Shown here: one piece after another, positions 37,858 through 45,802 of the stretch
Layout: the number at the start of each line of letters is the position of its first letter
Position numbering within the stretch: position 1 is the stretch's first letter
Assembly (NCBI RefSeq): GCF_011927825.1
Contig: NZ_JAATJI010000001.1
Location: 2,462,001 to 2,526,000 of the forward strand
Origin: Polymorphobacter fuscus
Lineage (GTDB): Bacteria > Pseudomonadota > Alphaproteobacteria > Sphingomonadales > Sphingomonadaceae
DNA length: 64,000 nt
Reading direction: 5' to 3'
Position numbers and translations under genes: made by a program
Notes under the pieces: model-generated
Told to the model about the DNA's origin: nothing
Database searches by the model: none
The model's input: the letters and a program-made list of their open reading frames with translations, nothing else

Positions 37858-39180
37858 ATGATCGTCACGCGCTTCGCCCCGTCCCCCACCGGCCGCCTCC
37901 ACGCCGGCAACATCCGCACCGCGCTGGTCAACTGGCTGCTGGCGCGCAAGGCCGGTGGCCGTTTCCTGCTGCGCCTCGATGATACCGACCTTGCCCGATC
38001 GAGCGCCGAATCGGCAGCATCGATCCGTGACGACCTCGCCTGGCTGGGGCTGGTTCCCGACGCCGAGGTGCGACAGTCCGATCGGTTCGCGCTTTATGAT
38101 GCAGCGCTGGCGCGGCTGGCGGCGATGGGCCGGGCCTATCGTGCCTATGAGACTCCGGCAGAGCTCGATCTGAAGCGGCGGGTGCAGCAGCAGCGCGGCG
38201 CGCCGCCGGTCTATGACCGCGCCGCGCTGGCGCTGACCGACGCCGATCACCAGGATTATGCGGCGCGCGGCCTCGCGCCGGTGTGGCGCTTCAAGCTCGA
38301 CGTCGATGCGCCGCTGCGCTGGCACGATGCCGTGCGCGGCGACTGTCACTTCGATACCGCCTCGCTGTCCGACCCGGTCGTCCGGCGCGCCGATGGCAGC
38401 TGGCTGTACATGCTGCCCTCGGTGGTCGACGATATCGACCTCGGCATCACCGATATCGTCCGCGGCGAGGACCATGTCACCAACAGTGCCATCCAGATCC
38501 AGATGTTCGAAGCGCTGGGCGCGCCAGTGCCGCGGCTGGCGCACCTCGCCCTGCTGACCGGCGCCGACGCGGCGCTGTCGAAGCGGCTGGGTTCCGAAGG
38601 CGTTGCGGCCTGGGCCGCGGCGGGGATCGAGCCGGTGGCGATCGCGGCGCTGCTGGCACGTATCGGCACGTCGCTGCCGGTCGAACCGGTGGCGGCGATC
38701 ACCGACCTGTTGCCGGGGTTCGACCTTGCCAGTTTCGGACGCGCCCCGGCGCGGTTCGACCCGGCGGAACTGGCGGCGCTCAATGCCCGGACCCTGCATC
38801 TTCTGCCCTTTGGCGCGGCGCGTGACCGGCTGCCGGCGGCGATGACCGAAACCGCCTGGCTGGCGGTGCGCGGCAACGTCGCCACCATCGGCGAAGCGGC
38901 GGACTGGCAAATGGTCATCGACGGCCCGGTGGCGACAGCGCTTGACGCCGATGACCGCGACTTTTGCCGTGCCGCTGCGGACCGGCTTTCCGGGCTCGAC
39001 TGGGATGGCGACATCTGGGCACGGTGGGTGACCATCCTCAAGGCCGAAAGCGGCCGCAAGGGCAGGGGCCTGTTCCAGCCGCTGCGCCAGGCGCTGACCG
39101 GGCGCGACCACGGCCCCGAAATGGCGGCGCTGCTGCCGCTGATCGGGCAGGACGAGGCGTTGCGGCGGCTGCGGGGCTGA
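37858..39180 (+). CDS. gltX: Glutamate--tRNA ligase
   Basis: The 440-residue protein is a class I aminoacyl-tRNA synthetase. The HIGH-type motif is RFAPSPTGRLHAGNIRTALV at the N-terminus, the glutamate pocket is RFLLRLDDTDLARS, DLGITDIVRGEDHVTNSAIQ lies near residue 205, and the KMSKS-type loop is ALSKRLGSEG. The C-terminal helical anticodon domain follows (LFQPLRQALTGRDHGPEM). Many alphaproteobacteria carry two GltX paralogues, one possibly charging tRNA-Gln for GatCAB; which this is cannot be told here. A short spacer separates it from the preceding operon. Confidence 0.95.
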   Translation: MIVTRFAPSPTGRLHAGNIRTALVNWLLARKAGGRFLLRLDDTDLARSSAESAASIRDDLAWLGLVPDAEVRQSDRFALYDAALARLAAMGRAYRAYETPAELDLKRRVQQQRGAPPVYDRAALALTDADHQDYAARGLAPVWRFKLDVDAPLRWHDAVRGDCHFDTASLSDPVVRRADGSWLYMLPSVVDDIDLGITDIVRGEDHVTNSAIQIQMFEALGAPVPRLAHLALLTGADAALSKRLGSEGVAAWAAAGIEPVAIAALLARIGTSLPVEPVAAITDLLPGFDLASFGRAPARFDPAELAALNARTLHLLPFGAARDRLPAAMTETAWLAVRGNVATIGEAADWQMVIDGPVATALDADDRDFCRAAADRLSGLDWDGDIWARWVTILKAESGRKGRGLFQPLRQALTGRDHGPEMAALLPLIGQDEALRRLRG

Positions 39181-39263
39181 GCCGCCGGGTCGCGGCATGT
39201 TGCCGGTCTGGCACCGGCGCTGCCGAAACGCTATATCGGCAGCAGCCCAGCCAGGAAGCCTGC

Positions 39264-39656
39264 ATGTCGTTTCTCAATCCTCCCAAGGCCGATGTCCGGC
39301 GCCGGCGCATCCTTGTCGGCGGCGCCTCGGTGGCGCTGACGGCGATCGTGATGACGGCGTTCCTCGTCGAATCGCGGTCGGGCTATTCGAAGCCCGATCC
39401 CAAGCTGATTTTCGTGCAGAACTGGCGCGCCGACCGCACCCGTGCCGACGCCGAGGCCGACCAGCGCGCGACACGGGCCGCGCAGGAAGCCAAGATGGCG
39501 GCGTCGCGCGCCTATATCGCCACATTGAGCGGCGACGGGCGGGTGGCGGCGCAGGAACAATATGACAAATACATTACCGGTGGCGGCCCCGACAAGGATG
39601 TGCCCTATGTCGCCGCTGCGCCGGTGCCGGCCGTGGTCGAACCGCCGGTCCAGTGA
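39264..39656 (+). CDS. Small single-TM membrane protein of unknown function
   Basis: The 130-residue product has a basic N-terminus (PPKADVRRRR), one TM helix (ILVGGASVALTAIVMTAFLV, residues 15-35), then a periplasmic, charged and Ala-rich helical part (RADRTRADAEADQRATRAAQ) with coiled-coil potential and a Pro/Val-rich end. I do not recognise the family. It looks like a conserved hypothetical next to riboflavin genes. Its stop overlaps the ribD GTG (GTGA), so it is the first gene of the rib operon or a coupled neighbour. Confidence 0.75.
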   Translation: MSFLNPPKADVRRRRILVGGASVALTAIVMTAFLVESRSGYSKPDPKLIFVQNWRADRTRADAEADQRATRAAQEAKMAASRAYIATLSGDGRVAAQEQYDKYITGGGPDKDVPYVAAAPVPAVVEPPVQ

Positions 39657-40639
39657 CCGCCGCGCCGGCAACCGCCGCCGACCAGCGCTGGATGGGCGCG
39701 GCGATCGCGCTGGCGCAGCGCGGTGTCGGGCGCACCGCCCCCAACCCCAGTGTCGGCTGCGTCATCGTTCGCGATGGGCGTGTCGTCGGGCGCGGCTGGA
39801 CCCAGGCCGGCGGTCGCCCCCATGCCGAAGCCATGGCGCTGGCCATGGCGGGCGCTGCGGCGCGGGGGGCGACGGCCTATGTGACGCTGGAACCCTGCGC
39901 CCATGTCAGCGCGCGGGGGCCGGCGTGCGCCGACCTGCTGATCGCCGCTGGCGTTGCGCGCGTCGTCGCTGCGGTCGGTGATCCCGATCCCCGCACCGAT
40001 GGCGCCGGCCTCGCCAGCTTGGCCGCTGCCGGCATCGCGGTGACCGCCGGCGTTCGCGCCGCGGAGGCGGAGGGACCGATGGCCGGCTTCCTCAGCCGGT
40101 TGCGGCGCGCCCGCCCGTTCATCACCTTGAAGCTCGCCGTCTCGCTCGATGGGTCGGTGGCGCTGGCGTCGGGCGAAAGCCAGTGGATCACCGGCCCCAG
40201 GGCGCGCGCCCATGCCCATCTCGAACGCGCCCGCGCCGACATGATCCTGGTCGGCCGCGGCACTTTGGGGGCCGACAACCCGCGCCTCGACGTGCGGCTG
40301 GCCGGGCTGGAGGACCGATCGCCGTTGATGGCGGTGATGAGCGCGACCGATACCGGCCGCCCCGGCATGCGCCACCTCGCCAATCCCGCCGCGCTGGCAG
40401 CGGTGGCCGATGCCGACTTCGTGCTTGCCGAAGGCGGCGCCGGGCTCGCCGCCAGCCTCGTCGCTGCCGATTTCGTCGATCGGCTGTTGCTGTACCGCGC
40501 GCCGATCCTGCTCGGTGGCCGCCCGGCGCTCAACGCCATCGGCCTGCCTGACCTCGCCAGCGCCCATGGCCGCTGGACCCCGGCGCCGACTATTGACCTG
40601 GGCGCCGACCGGCTTGAGACATATTTCCGCACAAGATAG
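39653..40639 (+). CDS. ribD: Bifunctional riboflavin deaminase/reductase RibD
   Basis: RibD carries out the second and third steps after GTP cyclohydrolase II: deamination of the pyrimidine and reduction of the ribosyl side chain. The 328-residue protein has an N-terminal zinc deaminase domain with GGRPHAEAMALAMAG and VTLEPCAHVSARGPACADLL, and a C-terminal NADPH reductase domain (FITLKLAVSLDGSVALASGE, DMILVGRGTLGADNPRLDV, LLYRAPILLGG). The start is GTG 39653, overlapping the upstream stop. Ten bases separate it from ribE. Confidence 0.95.
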   Translation: MTAAPATAADQRWMGAAIALAQRGVGRTAPNPSVGCVIVRDGRVVGRGWTQAGGRPHAEAMALAMAGAAARGATAYVTLEPCAHVSARGPACADLLIAAGVARVVAAVGDPDPRTDGAGLASLAAAGIAVTAGVRAAEAEGPMAGFLSRLRRARPFITLKLAVSLDGSVALASGESQWITGPRARAHAHLERARADMILVGRGTLGADNPRLDVRLAGLEDRSPLMAVMSATDTGRPGMRHLANPAALAAVADADFVLAEGGAGLAASLVAADFVDRLLLYRAPILLGGRPALNAIGLPDLASAHGRWTPAPTIDLGADRLETYFRTR

Positions 40640-40648
40640 GCGATTCCC

Positions 40649-41248
40649 ATGTTCACCGGCATTATCACCAGTATCGGGCGCATTACCGAGGTCGACCAGC
40701 GCGGCGATTTGCGCGTCACCATCGAGACCGGCAACGATACAACCGACCTGGCCATCGGTGCATCGGTCGCCTGTTCGGGCGTTTGCCTGACAGTCGTCAA
40801 AAAGGCACCCGGCCAGTTCAGCGTCGATGTCTCGGGGGAAACCACCAGCCGCACCGCCGCCGGGCAATGGACGCCCGGCCGCCGCCTCAACCTCGAACGG
40901 GCGCTCAAGGTCGGTGACGAACTCGGCGGCCATATCGTCACCGGCCATGTCGATGCCGTCGGCCGCATCGAATCGGTCGATCCCGTCGGCGATTCGACCC
41001 GCATCGCCATCGCCGTGCCCCGGGACATCGCGCCGTTCATCGCCCCCAAGGGCTCGGTCAGCCTCGATGGCGTGTCGCTGACCGTCAACACCGTCACCGA
41101 TACGGCCGATGGCGCGGTGTTCACCATCAACATCATCCCCCACACCGCGCAATGGACGACCTTCGATACGGCCAAGGCGGGCGACGAGATCAATATCGAG
41201 ATCGATGTGCTGGCGCGCTATCTGGCGCGGATGAAGCAGGTCGCTTGA
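40649..41248 (+). CDS. ribE: Riboflavin synthase, alpha subunit
   Basis: The 199-residue protein has the duplicated lumazine-binding domain: the first repeat opens MFTGIITSIGRITEV and the second GGHIVTGHVDAVGRIESV. Key residues SVACSGVCLTVV and GSVSLDGVSLTVN are present. It dismutates two 6,7-dimethyl-8-ribityllumazine molecules to riboflavin. It is followed, after an inverted repeat, by ribBX. Confidence 0.96.
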   Translation: MFTGIITSIGRITEVDQRGDLRVTIETGNDTTDLAIGASVACSGVCLTVVKKAPGQFSVDVSGETTSRTAAGQWTPGRRLNLERALKVGDELGGHIVTGHVDAVGRIESVDPVGDSTRIAIAVPRDIAPFIAPKGSVSLDGVSLTVNTVTDTADGAVFTINIIPHTAQWTTFDTAKAGDEINIEIDVLARYLARMKQVA

Positions 41249-41290
41249 CATTATGATGTGATCGGCAGATTGCGTTTCACATCATAATGT
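41248..41290. promoter_or_regulatory. Perfect 14-bp inverted repeat upstream of ribBX, candidate operator
   Basis: Arms ACATTATGATGTGA (41248-41261) and TCACATCATAATGT (41277-41290) are exact reverse complements, 15 bases apart. Each arm contains its own near palindrome, ACAT-n-AT-n-ATGT, with centres 31 bp apart (about three helical turns). Its right arm ends ten bases before the ribBX ATG. The HTH domain of ribBX is an obvious candidate binder. A T-run is lacking, so it is not a typical terminator. Confidence 0.7.
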
Positions 41291-41300
41291 GAGAACGCGC

Positions 41301-42605
41301 ATGAACACGCTTTTGCCCGCCACCCTGACCGACCGCCTCCGCGCCCTGGTCGCCGATGGCAGCGAAACCAAGTCGGGCCTGGCCCGTGCGGCCGGCCTCC
41401 ACGCCAATTCGTTGCGCAACCTCGACGAGGCGGACTGGAACCCGACCGCCGACACGCTGAAAAAGCTTGAAGCCTATCTCGACGAGCGCAGCACCGGCCC
41501 GGCGCTGGCCAGTGTCGAGGAAATCATCAACGAGGCCAAGAATGGCCGTATGTTCATCCTGGTCGACGACGAGGACCGGGAGAACGAGGGCGACCTTGTC
41601 ATCCCGGCGCAGATGGCGACCCCCGATGCGATCAACTTCATGGCCAAATACGGCCGTGGCCTGATCTGCCTGACTTTGGCGTCGGAACGGGTCCGCCAGC
41701 TCGGTCTGCCGCTGATGGCGCAGCACAATGGCACCCGCCACGGCACGGCCTTCACCGTGTCGATCGAGGCGCGCGACGGCATCAGCACCGGCATCTCCGC
41801 CAGCGACCGCGCCCGCACCGTCGCCGTGGCGGTCGATTCGTCGAAGGGGCCCGAACATCTCGTCTCGCCCGGCCATGTCTTCCCGCTGGTCGCACGCGAC
41901 GGCGGCGTGCTGGTGCGCGCCGGCCATACCGAGGCCGCGGTCGATGTCGCGCGCCTTGCCGGGCTCAACCCGTCGGGCGTCATCTGCGAGATCATGAACG
42001 ACGACGGCGAAATGGCGCGCCTGCCGGACATGATCGTCTTTGCCCGCAAGCACGGCCTCAAGATCGGCACCATCCAGGACCTTATCGCCTATCGGCATGC
42101 CCATGACCGGCTGGTCAAGCTGATCGCCGAAACCGAGATCGACAGCTGGCACGGCGGCCGCTGGGTTGCCAAGACCTATGCCAACACCGCCGAATATGGC
42201 GAGCATATCGTCCTGCAGAAGGGCCGCGTCGAACCGGGCAAGCCGACCCTTGTCCGGGTCCATACCCAGTCGATGTTCACCGACCTGTTCATGGAGGCCA
42301 ATGACCGCGCCGGGCAGCTGGGCCGCGCCATGGACGTGATCGGCGCCGAAGGTGCCGGCATCATCGTCATCATCCGCGACAGCACGCCGACGGCGGTTTC
42401 CACGCAGATGCGCGCCAAGGGCGAAGGCCAGCCGTTCCAGCTGCGCGACTATGGCATCGGCGCGCAGATCCTCAGCGATCTCGGCGTGTCGGACATGGTG
42501 CTGCTGACCAATTCGCATCGCAACATCGTCGGCATCCAGGGCTATGGGCTGCATGTCGTCGCCGAACGGGCGATTCCCCCGCATCCCATGGCGCCGGCGG
42601 ACTGA
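41301..42605 (+). CDS. ribBX: HTH-fused 3,4-dihydroxy-2-butanone-4-phosphate synthase with degenerate RibA-like domain
   Basis: The 434-residue protein has three parts. Residues 1-60 form a helix-turn-helix-like domain ([20 protein letters not shown], then TLKKLEAYL). Residues about 65-265 are RibB, which makes the four-carbon unit of riboflavin from ribulose-5-phosphate, with the acidic loop [16 protein letters not shown] and [17 protein letters not shown]. Residues about 280-434 resemble GTP cyclohydrolase II, but the zinc Cys cluster is replaced ([20 protein letters not shown]), so it should be inactive, as in RibBX proteins. ATG 41301 is chosen; a GTG at 41289 would add four residues and lie inside the inverted repeat. 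The HTH fusion suggests autoregulation. Confidence 0.88.
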   Translation: MNTLLPATLTDRLRALVADGSETKSGLARAAGLHANSLRNLDEADWNPTADTLKKLEAYLDERSTGPALASVEEIINEAKNGRMFILVDDEDRENEGDLVIPAQMATPDAINFMAKYGRGLICLTLASERVRQLGLPLMAQHNGTRHGTAFTVSIEARDGISTGISASDRARTVAVAVDSSKGPEHLVSPGHVFPLVARDGGVLVRAGHTEAAVDVARLAGLNPSGVICEIMNDDGEMARLPDMIVFARKHGLKIGTIQDLIAYRHAHDRLVKLIAETEIDSWHGGRWVAKTYANTAEYGEHIVLQKGRVEPGKPTLVRVHTQSMFTDLFMEANDRAGQLGRAMDVIGAEGAGIIVIIRDSTPTAVSTQMRAKGEGQPFQLRDYGIGAQILSDLGVSDMVLLTNSHRNIVGIQGYGLHVVAERAIPPHPMAPAD

Positions 42606-42643
42606 TCCGCGCCAAGTCGCATCCTTCTTGCAAAGGCACCTCC

Positions 42644-43063
42644 ATGACCAAGATCCTGATCGTCGAAGCGCGCTTCTATGATGCCATTGCCGATACGGCG
42701 CTTGCCGGTGCCACCGCCGCGCTCGAGGCCGGCGGCGCCAGCTGGGACGTGCTGACCGTCCCCGGCGCGCTCGAGATTCCGGCCGCGATCGCCTTTGCCG
42801 ATTCGGCCGGCGATTATGATGGCTATGTGGCGCTCGGTTGCGTCATTCGCGGGGAGACCTACCATTTCGAGGTTGTCGCCGGCGAAAGCGCCCGTGCCCT
42901 GATGGCGCTGACTCTCGACGGCCTGGCGATCGGCAACGGCATCCTGACCGTCGAAAACGAATCACAGGCCTGGGCGCGCGCCCGCGCCGGTGAGAAGGAC
43001 AAGGGCGGGGAGGCGGCGAAAGCGGCCCTCGCGATGGTCGCGATAAAGGCACGATTCGCCTGA
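42644..43063 (+). CDS. ribH: 6,7-dimethyl-8-ribityllumazine synthase
   Basis: RibH joins the pyrimidine product of RibD with the four-carbon product of RibB. The 139-residue protein has [34 protein letters not shown], the conserved [20 protein letters not shown] with the catalytic His, and [17 protein letters not shown]. It is the last gene of the rib cluster. A short hairpin follows the stop. No nusB follows, unlike many alphaproteobacteria. Confidence 0.96.
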   Translation: MTKILIVEARFYDAIADTALAGATAALEAGGASWDVLTVPGALEIPAAIAFADSAGDYDGYVALGCVIRGETYHFEVVAGESARALMALTLDGLAIGNGILTVENESQAWARARAGEKDKGGEAAKAALAMVAIKARFA

Positions 43064-43081
43064 GCCGTCACGAATGACGGC
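43064..43081 (+). terminator. Short hairpin directly after ribH
   Basis: A 7-bp perfect stem GCCGTCA/TGACGGC with a CGAA tetraloop begins on the first base after the ribH stop. No T-run follows (CGGAAAATAG), so termination would be weak or Rho-assisted. Confidence 0.4.
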
Positions 43082-43244
43082 CGGAAAATAGCAAATGGTC
43101 GTTACTTTGCCATGACAATCTGGATGACAGTCTAAATCGCCAAATTCCCTTCCTTCCGGGGTGGAAACGGTCTTGCCCTGCTATCCGAATGGTGTATTCG
43201 AGCCGCGGGGCAAACGGGCGTTTTCGCCATCGGGGGACTATCAA

Positions 43245-45686
43245 ATGATATTGCGCGACAGGATCGAACGCGGCCTCAGGGCATCGTTAATGCTGGGTTC
43301 ATCGGCGATTGTGCTGCAGGCGCTGGGCGCGCCGCTGCCGCTGACCAAGGAAACCGCGATCGGTTCCGCCATTGGCGCCGGGGCCGCCCATGCCCAGGGG
43401 TTCCAGATCGACTATCCGCAGGCATCCCAGTCGATCTCGACATCGCTCGCCAATAATTCGACGTCGATCGCCCAGGTTTCGACGGCGTTGAGCAACACGA
43501 CCACCTCGACCAGCCAGATCGCGTCATCGCTTTCGGCAACAAGCAGCACGACCACGGCCGTGTCCAACCGAACGAACCTTGTTTCGAACCTTGTTTCGAG
43601 CGTCCAGGTCAGCACAGCCAGTTCGATAACCGAACTCAACAGCGCGCTCAGCAACACGAACACGTCGCTGACCAGCGTGACCACCAGCCTGCAGACGACG
43701 GCGTCGACCGGTCTGCTCGTCTCCGGCTCGCTCATCAACGTGTCGGCGTCGCTGGTCGCCGCCCAGCTTTCGATCGCCAACAACTCGACATCGGTGCTCG
43801 CCAACTCGACGTCGCTGGTCAATGTCTCGACCTCGCTCAGCAACGTCTCGACGTCGCTCAGCAACGTTTCGACCTCGCTCAGCAACGCCTCGGTGTCGGT
43901 CAGCGGCCTCGCGTCGGCGCTTTCGACGACGACCTCGACCGGTTTGCTGGTCTCGAGCTCGCTCAACACCGTCTCGACGTCGCTCAGCAACACGCAGACC
44001 TCGGTTGCGAACAACTCGACGTCGCTCAGCAACGTTTCGACGTCGCTCAGCAATGTCTCGACGTCATTGAGCAACGTCTCGACCTCGGTCAGCAACCTGT
44101 CGTCGTCGCTCAGCGGCGTGTCGGGCTCGCTGCTCTCGGTCTCGAGCTCGGTGTTCAGCATCTCGCAGTCGCTGGCGTCGATCTCGACGTCGGTCAGCAA
44201 CCTGTCCGCTTCGCTGTCGGTGACCAACACCAGCGTGTCCAACACGCAGACCTCGGTCAGCCAGCTGTCGAGTTCGCTGTCGCAGACCAGCGCCACGGTC
44301 AGCACCGTGTCGACGTCGCTGGTCAACACCCAGACCAGCCTTGCCAATGTCTCGTCCTCGACGGTGGCCAATGCGACCAACATCGGCAATCTGCAGGCCG
44401 GCACCGACGGTCCCTTCCGCCAGAACAACAACTCGGGCCTGGCGGCGCCCTCGGCGAGCGGCACCAACGCCATCGCCGGCGGCTTCGGTTCCAGTGCCTC
44501 GGGTGCCAACGCCATCGGCATCGGCGCGGGCTCGTCCGCCAGCGGCCTTGAATCGGTGGCCATCGGGACCAACGCCGTAGCCACCGGCGGCAAGGCTGTT
44601 TCGATCGGGTCGCGCAACGTCGCCACCGGCAACGGTGCCGTCGCGATCGGTGATCCCAACATCGCCACCGGCACGGGTGCCGTGGCCGTCGGCAACAACA
44701 ACCAGGCCATCGGCCAGGGTGCGGTCGCTCTCGGCAACGCCTCACTGGCAACGGGTGCGTCGGCAGTCGCCATCGGCGACACGGCCATCGCTGCGGTCGA
44801 TGGCGCGATTGCGGTCGGCTTCAACACCACGGCCTCGGGCGTCAACGGCACGGCGATCGGTTCGCTCGCCAAGGCGACCGGCAACAACTCGGTTGCCGTC
44901 GGCGCCAACTCGTCGGATGGCGGCATCGCGAACGTCTTTGCAGTCGGCGGCACTGCCGCCGGTCAGCAGCGCCGTGTCGTCAATGTCGCCGCCGGGACCG
45001 TCTCGGCAACCAGCACCGATGCGGTCAACGGCGCGCAGCTGTCGGCCCTGTCGTCGTCGGTCGATACCCGCTTCGCCCAGATCGGCTTCTCCGGTCCCTA
45101 CACCACCAACAACATCTCGTTGGGGATCGGCGCATCGGCCGGCGTCAATGCAACCGCTTATGGTGTCCAGTCGGCAGCGCCGGGTGCAGGCGGCGTCGCC
45201 GTCGGCTACCAGTCGAATGCCACCGGGATCAACGGCGTCGCCCTTGGCAACGGCGCGGTCGTCCAGTCCGGTGCCACCGGCGGCGTCGCCATCGGTGCCG
45301 GCTCGGTCGCCAGCGCGCCAAACACGGTCTCGTTCGGCAACCCCGGCAACGAACGCCGCCTCACCAATGTCGCGCCCGGCGTCAACCCGACCGACGCGGT
45401 CAACCTCAGCCAGTTGGGCACGATGTTCAACACGGCGCAGGACGACATCAAGCGCGCCAACGGCGGTGTCGCCATGGCCCTGGGTGCCGCATCGGTGCAG
45501 CTGCCGCTCGAAGTCGGTGAAATGGGCGTGGTCGGCAGCGCCGGTCTCTTCCGCGGCGATACGGCCTTCAACTTCAAATATCAGATGCGCCCGACCGAAG
45601 ACATCGTCTTCGGTCTCGGGGTCGGCGTGACCACCCATGGTGGCAATGTCGGTGCCTCGGCCGGCGTCGGCTACAAGTGGCGCTGA
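43245..45686 (+). CDS. Trimeric autotransporter adhesin (YadA-like) with N-terminal Ser/Thr/Asn-rich stalk
   Basis: This 813-residue type Vc autotransporter has a signal region to about residue 52 (AGAAHAQ), then a Ser/Thr/Asn-rich stalk (about 60-380) built of heptads such as SLSNVST with Leu and Val at a/d positions. YadA-type head repeats follow (about 400-575: GANAIGIG, ESVAIGTNA, GAVAVGNN), then a neck (RRVVNVAAGTVSATSTDAVN), more head-like repeats (SNATGINGVALGNGAVVQSG), a second neck (RRLTNVAPGVNPTDAVNLSQ) and the four-strand anchor ending GVGYKWR. Placing a coiled-coil stalk before the head is unusual. The stalk holds about two dozen N-X-S/T sequons. ATG 43245 has a GGGGGAC site; the longer frame from 43161 is less likely. 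Confidence 0.93.
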   Translation: MILRDRIERGLRASLMLGSSAIVLQALGAPLPLTKETAIGSAIGAGAAHAQGFQIDYPQASQSISTSLANNSTSIAQVSTALSNTTTSTSQIASSLSATSSTTTAVSNRTNLVSNLVSSVQVSTASSITELNSALSNTNTSLTSVTTSLQTTASTGLLVSGSLINVSASLVAAQLSIANNSTSVLANSTSLVNVSTSLSNVSTSLSNVSTSLSNASVSVSGLASALSTTTSTGLLVSSSLNTVSTSLSNTQTSVANNSTSLSNVSTSLSNVSTSLSNVSTSVSNLSSSLSGVSGSLLSVSSSVFSISQSLASISTSVSNLSASLSVTNTSVSNTQTSVSQLSSSLSQTSATVSTVSTSLVNTQTSLANVSSSTVANATNIGNLQAGTDGPFRQNNNSGLAAPSASGTNAIAGGFGSSASGANAIGIGAGSSASGLESVAIGTNAVATGGKAVSIGSRNVATGNGAVAIGDPNIATGTGAVAVGNNNQAIGQGAVALGNASLATGASAVAIGDTAIAAVDGAIAVGFNTTASGVNGTAIGSLAKATGNNSVAVGANSSDGGIANVFAVGGTAAGQQRRVVNVAAGTVSATSTDAVNGAQLSALSSSVDTRFAQIGFSGPYTTNNISLGIGASAGVNATAYGVQSAAPGAGGVAVGYQSNATGINGVALGNGAVVQSGATGGVAIGAGSVASAPNTVSFGNPGNERRLTNVAPGVNPTDAVNLSQLGTMFNTAQDDIKRANGGVAMALGAASVQLPLEVGEMGVVGSAGLFRGDTAFNFKYQMRPTEDIVFGLGVGVTTHGGNVGASAGVGYKWR
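43810..44105 (+). repeat. In-frame 21-bp repeat arrays in the adhesin stalk
   Basis: Two clusters (about 43815-43900 and 44017-44100) repeat a 21-base unit of the form CTCAGCAACGTCTCGACGTCG, encoding the heptad LSNVSTS, with small third-base changes. Several copies lie head to tail in each cluster. Unit gain or loss would change stalk length without a frameshift. Confidence 0.85.
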
Positions 45687-45709
45687 TCGTGCGCCACGCA
45701 TGACCGGGC

Positions 45710-45741
45710 ATCGGCCCGCCCCTTGTCAGGGGCGGGCCGAT
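45710..45741 (+). terminator. Intrinsic-type terminator after the adhesin gene
   Basis: A perfect 13-bp stem, ATCGGCCCGCCCC (45710-45722) pairing with GGGGCGGGCCGAT (45729-45741), with loop TTGTCA, follows the adhesin stop by 23 bases. TTGCTT follows rather than a full T-run. The next gene probably has its own promoter or depends on readthrough. Confidence 0.75.
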
Positions 45742-45802
45742 TGCTTAGCAGCCGGGCCGGGGCGTGTGCCGGTCGATCTGCGCTCATTGGTGAGGACCCT
45801 CA

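Noticed and set aside
39181..39652. FMN riboswitch upstream of the riboflavin genes
   Set aside because: The region before ribD codes for a membrane protein, and no RFN-element sequence was seen there or before ribE, ribBX or ribH.
43412..44953. A 513-codon minus-strand frame with regular repeats (LLSDVET units)
   Set aside because: It is the reverse reading of the adhesin's 21-bp repeats, so its regularity is inherited. It has no credible start or domain.
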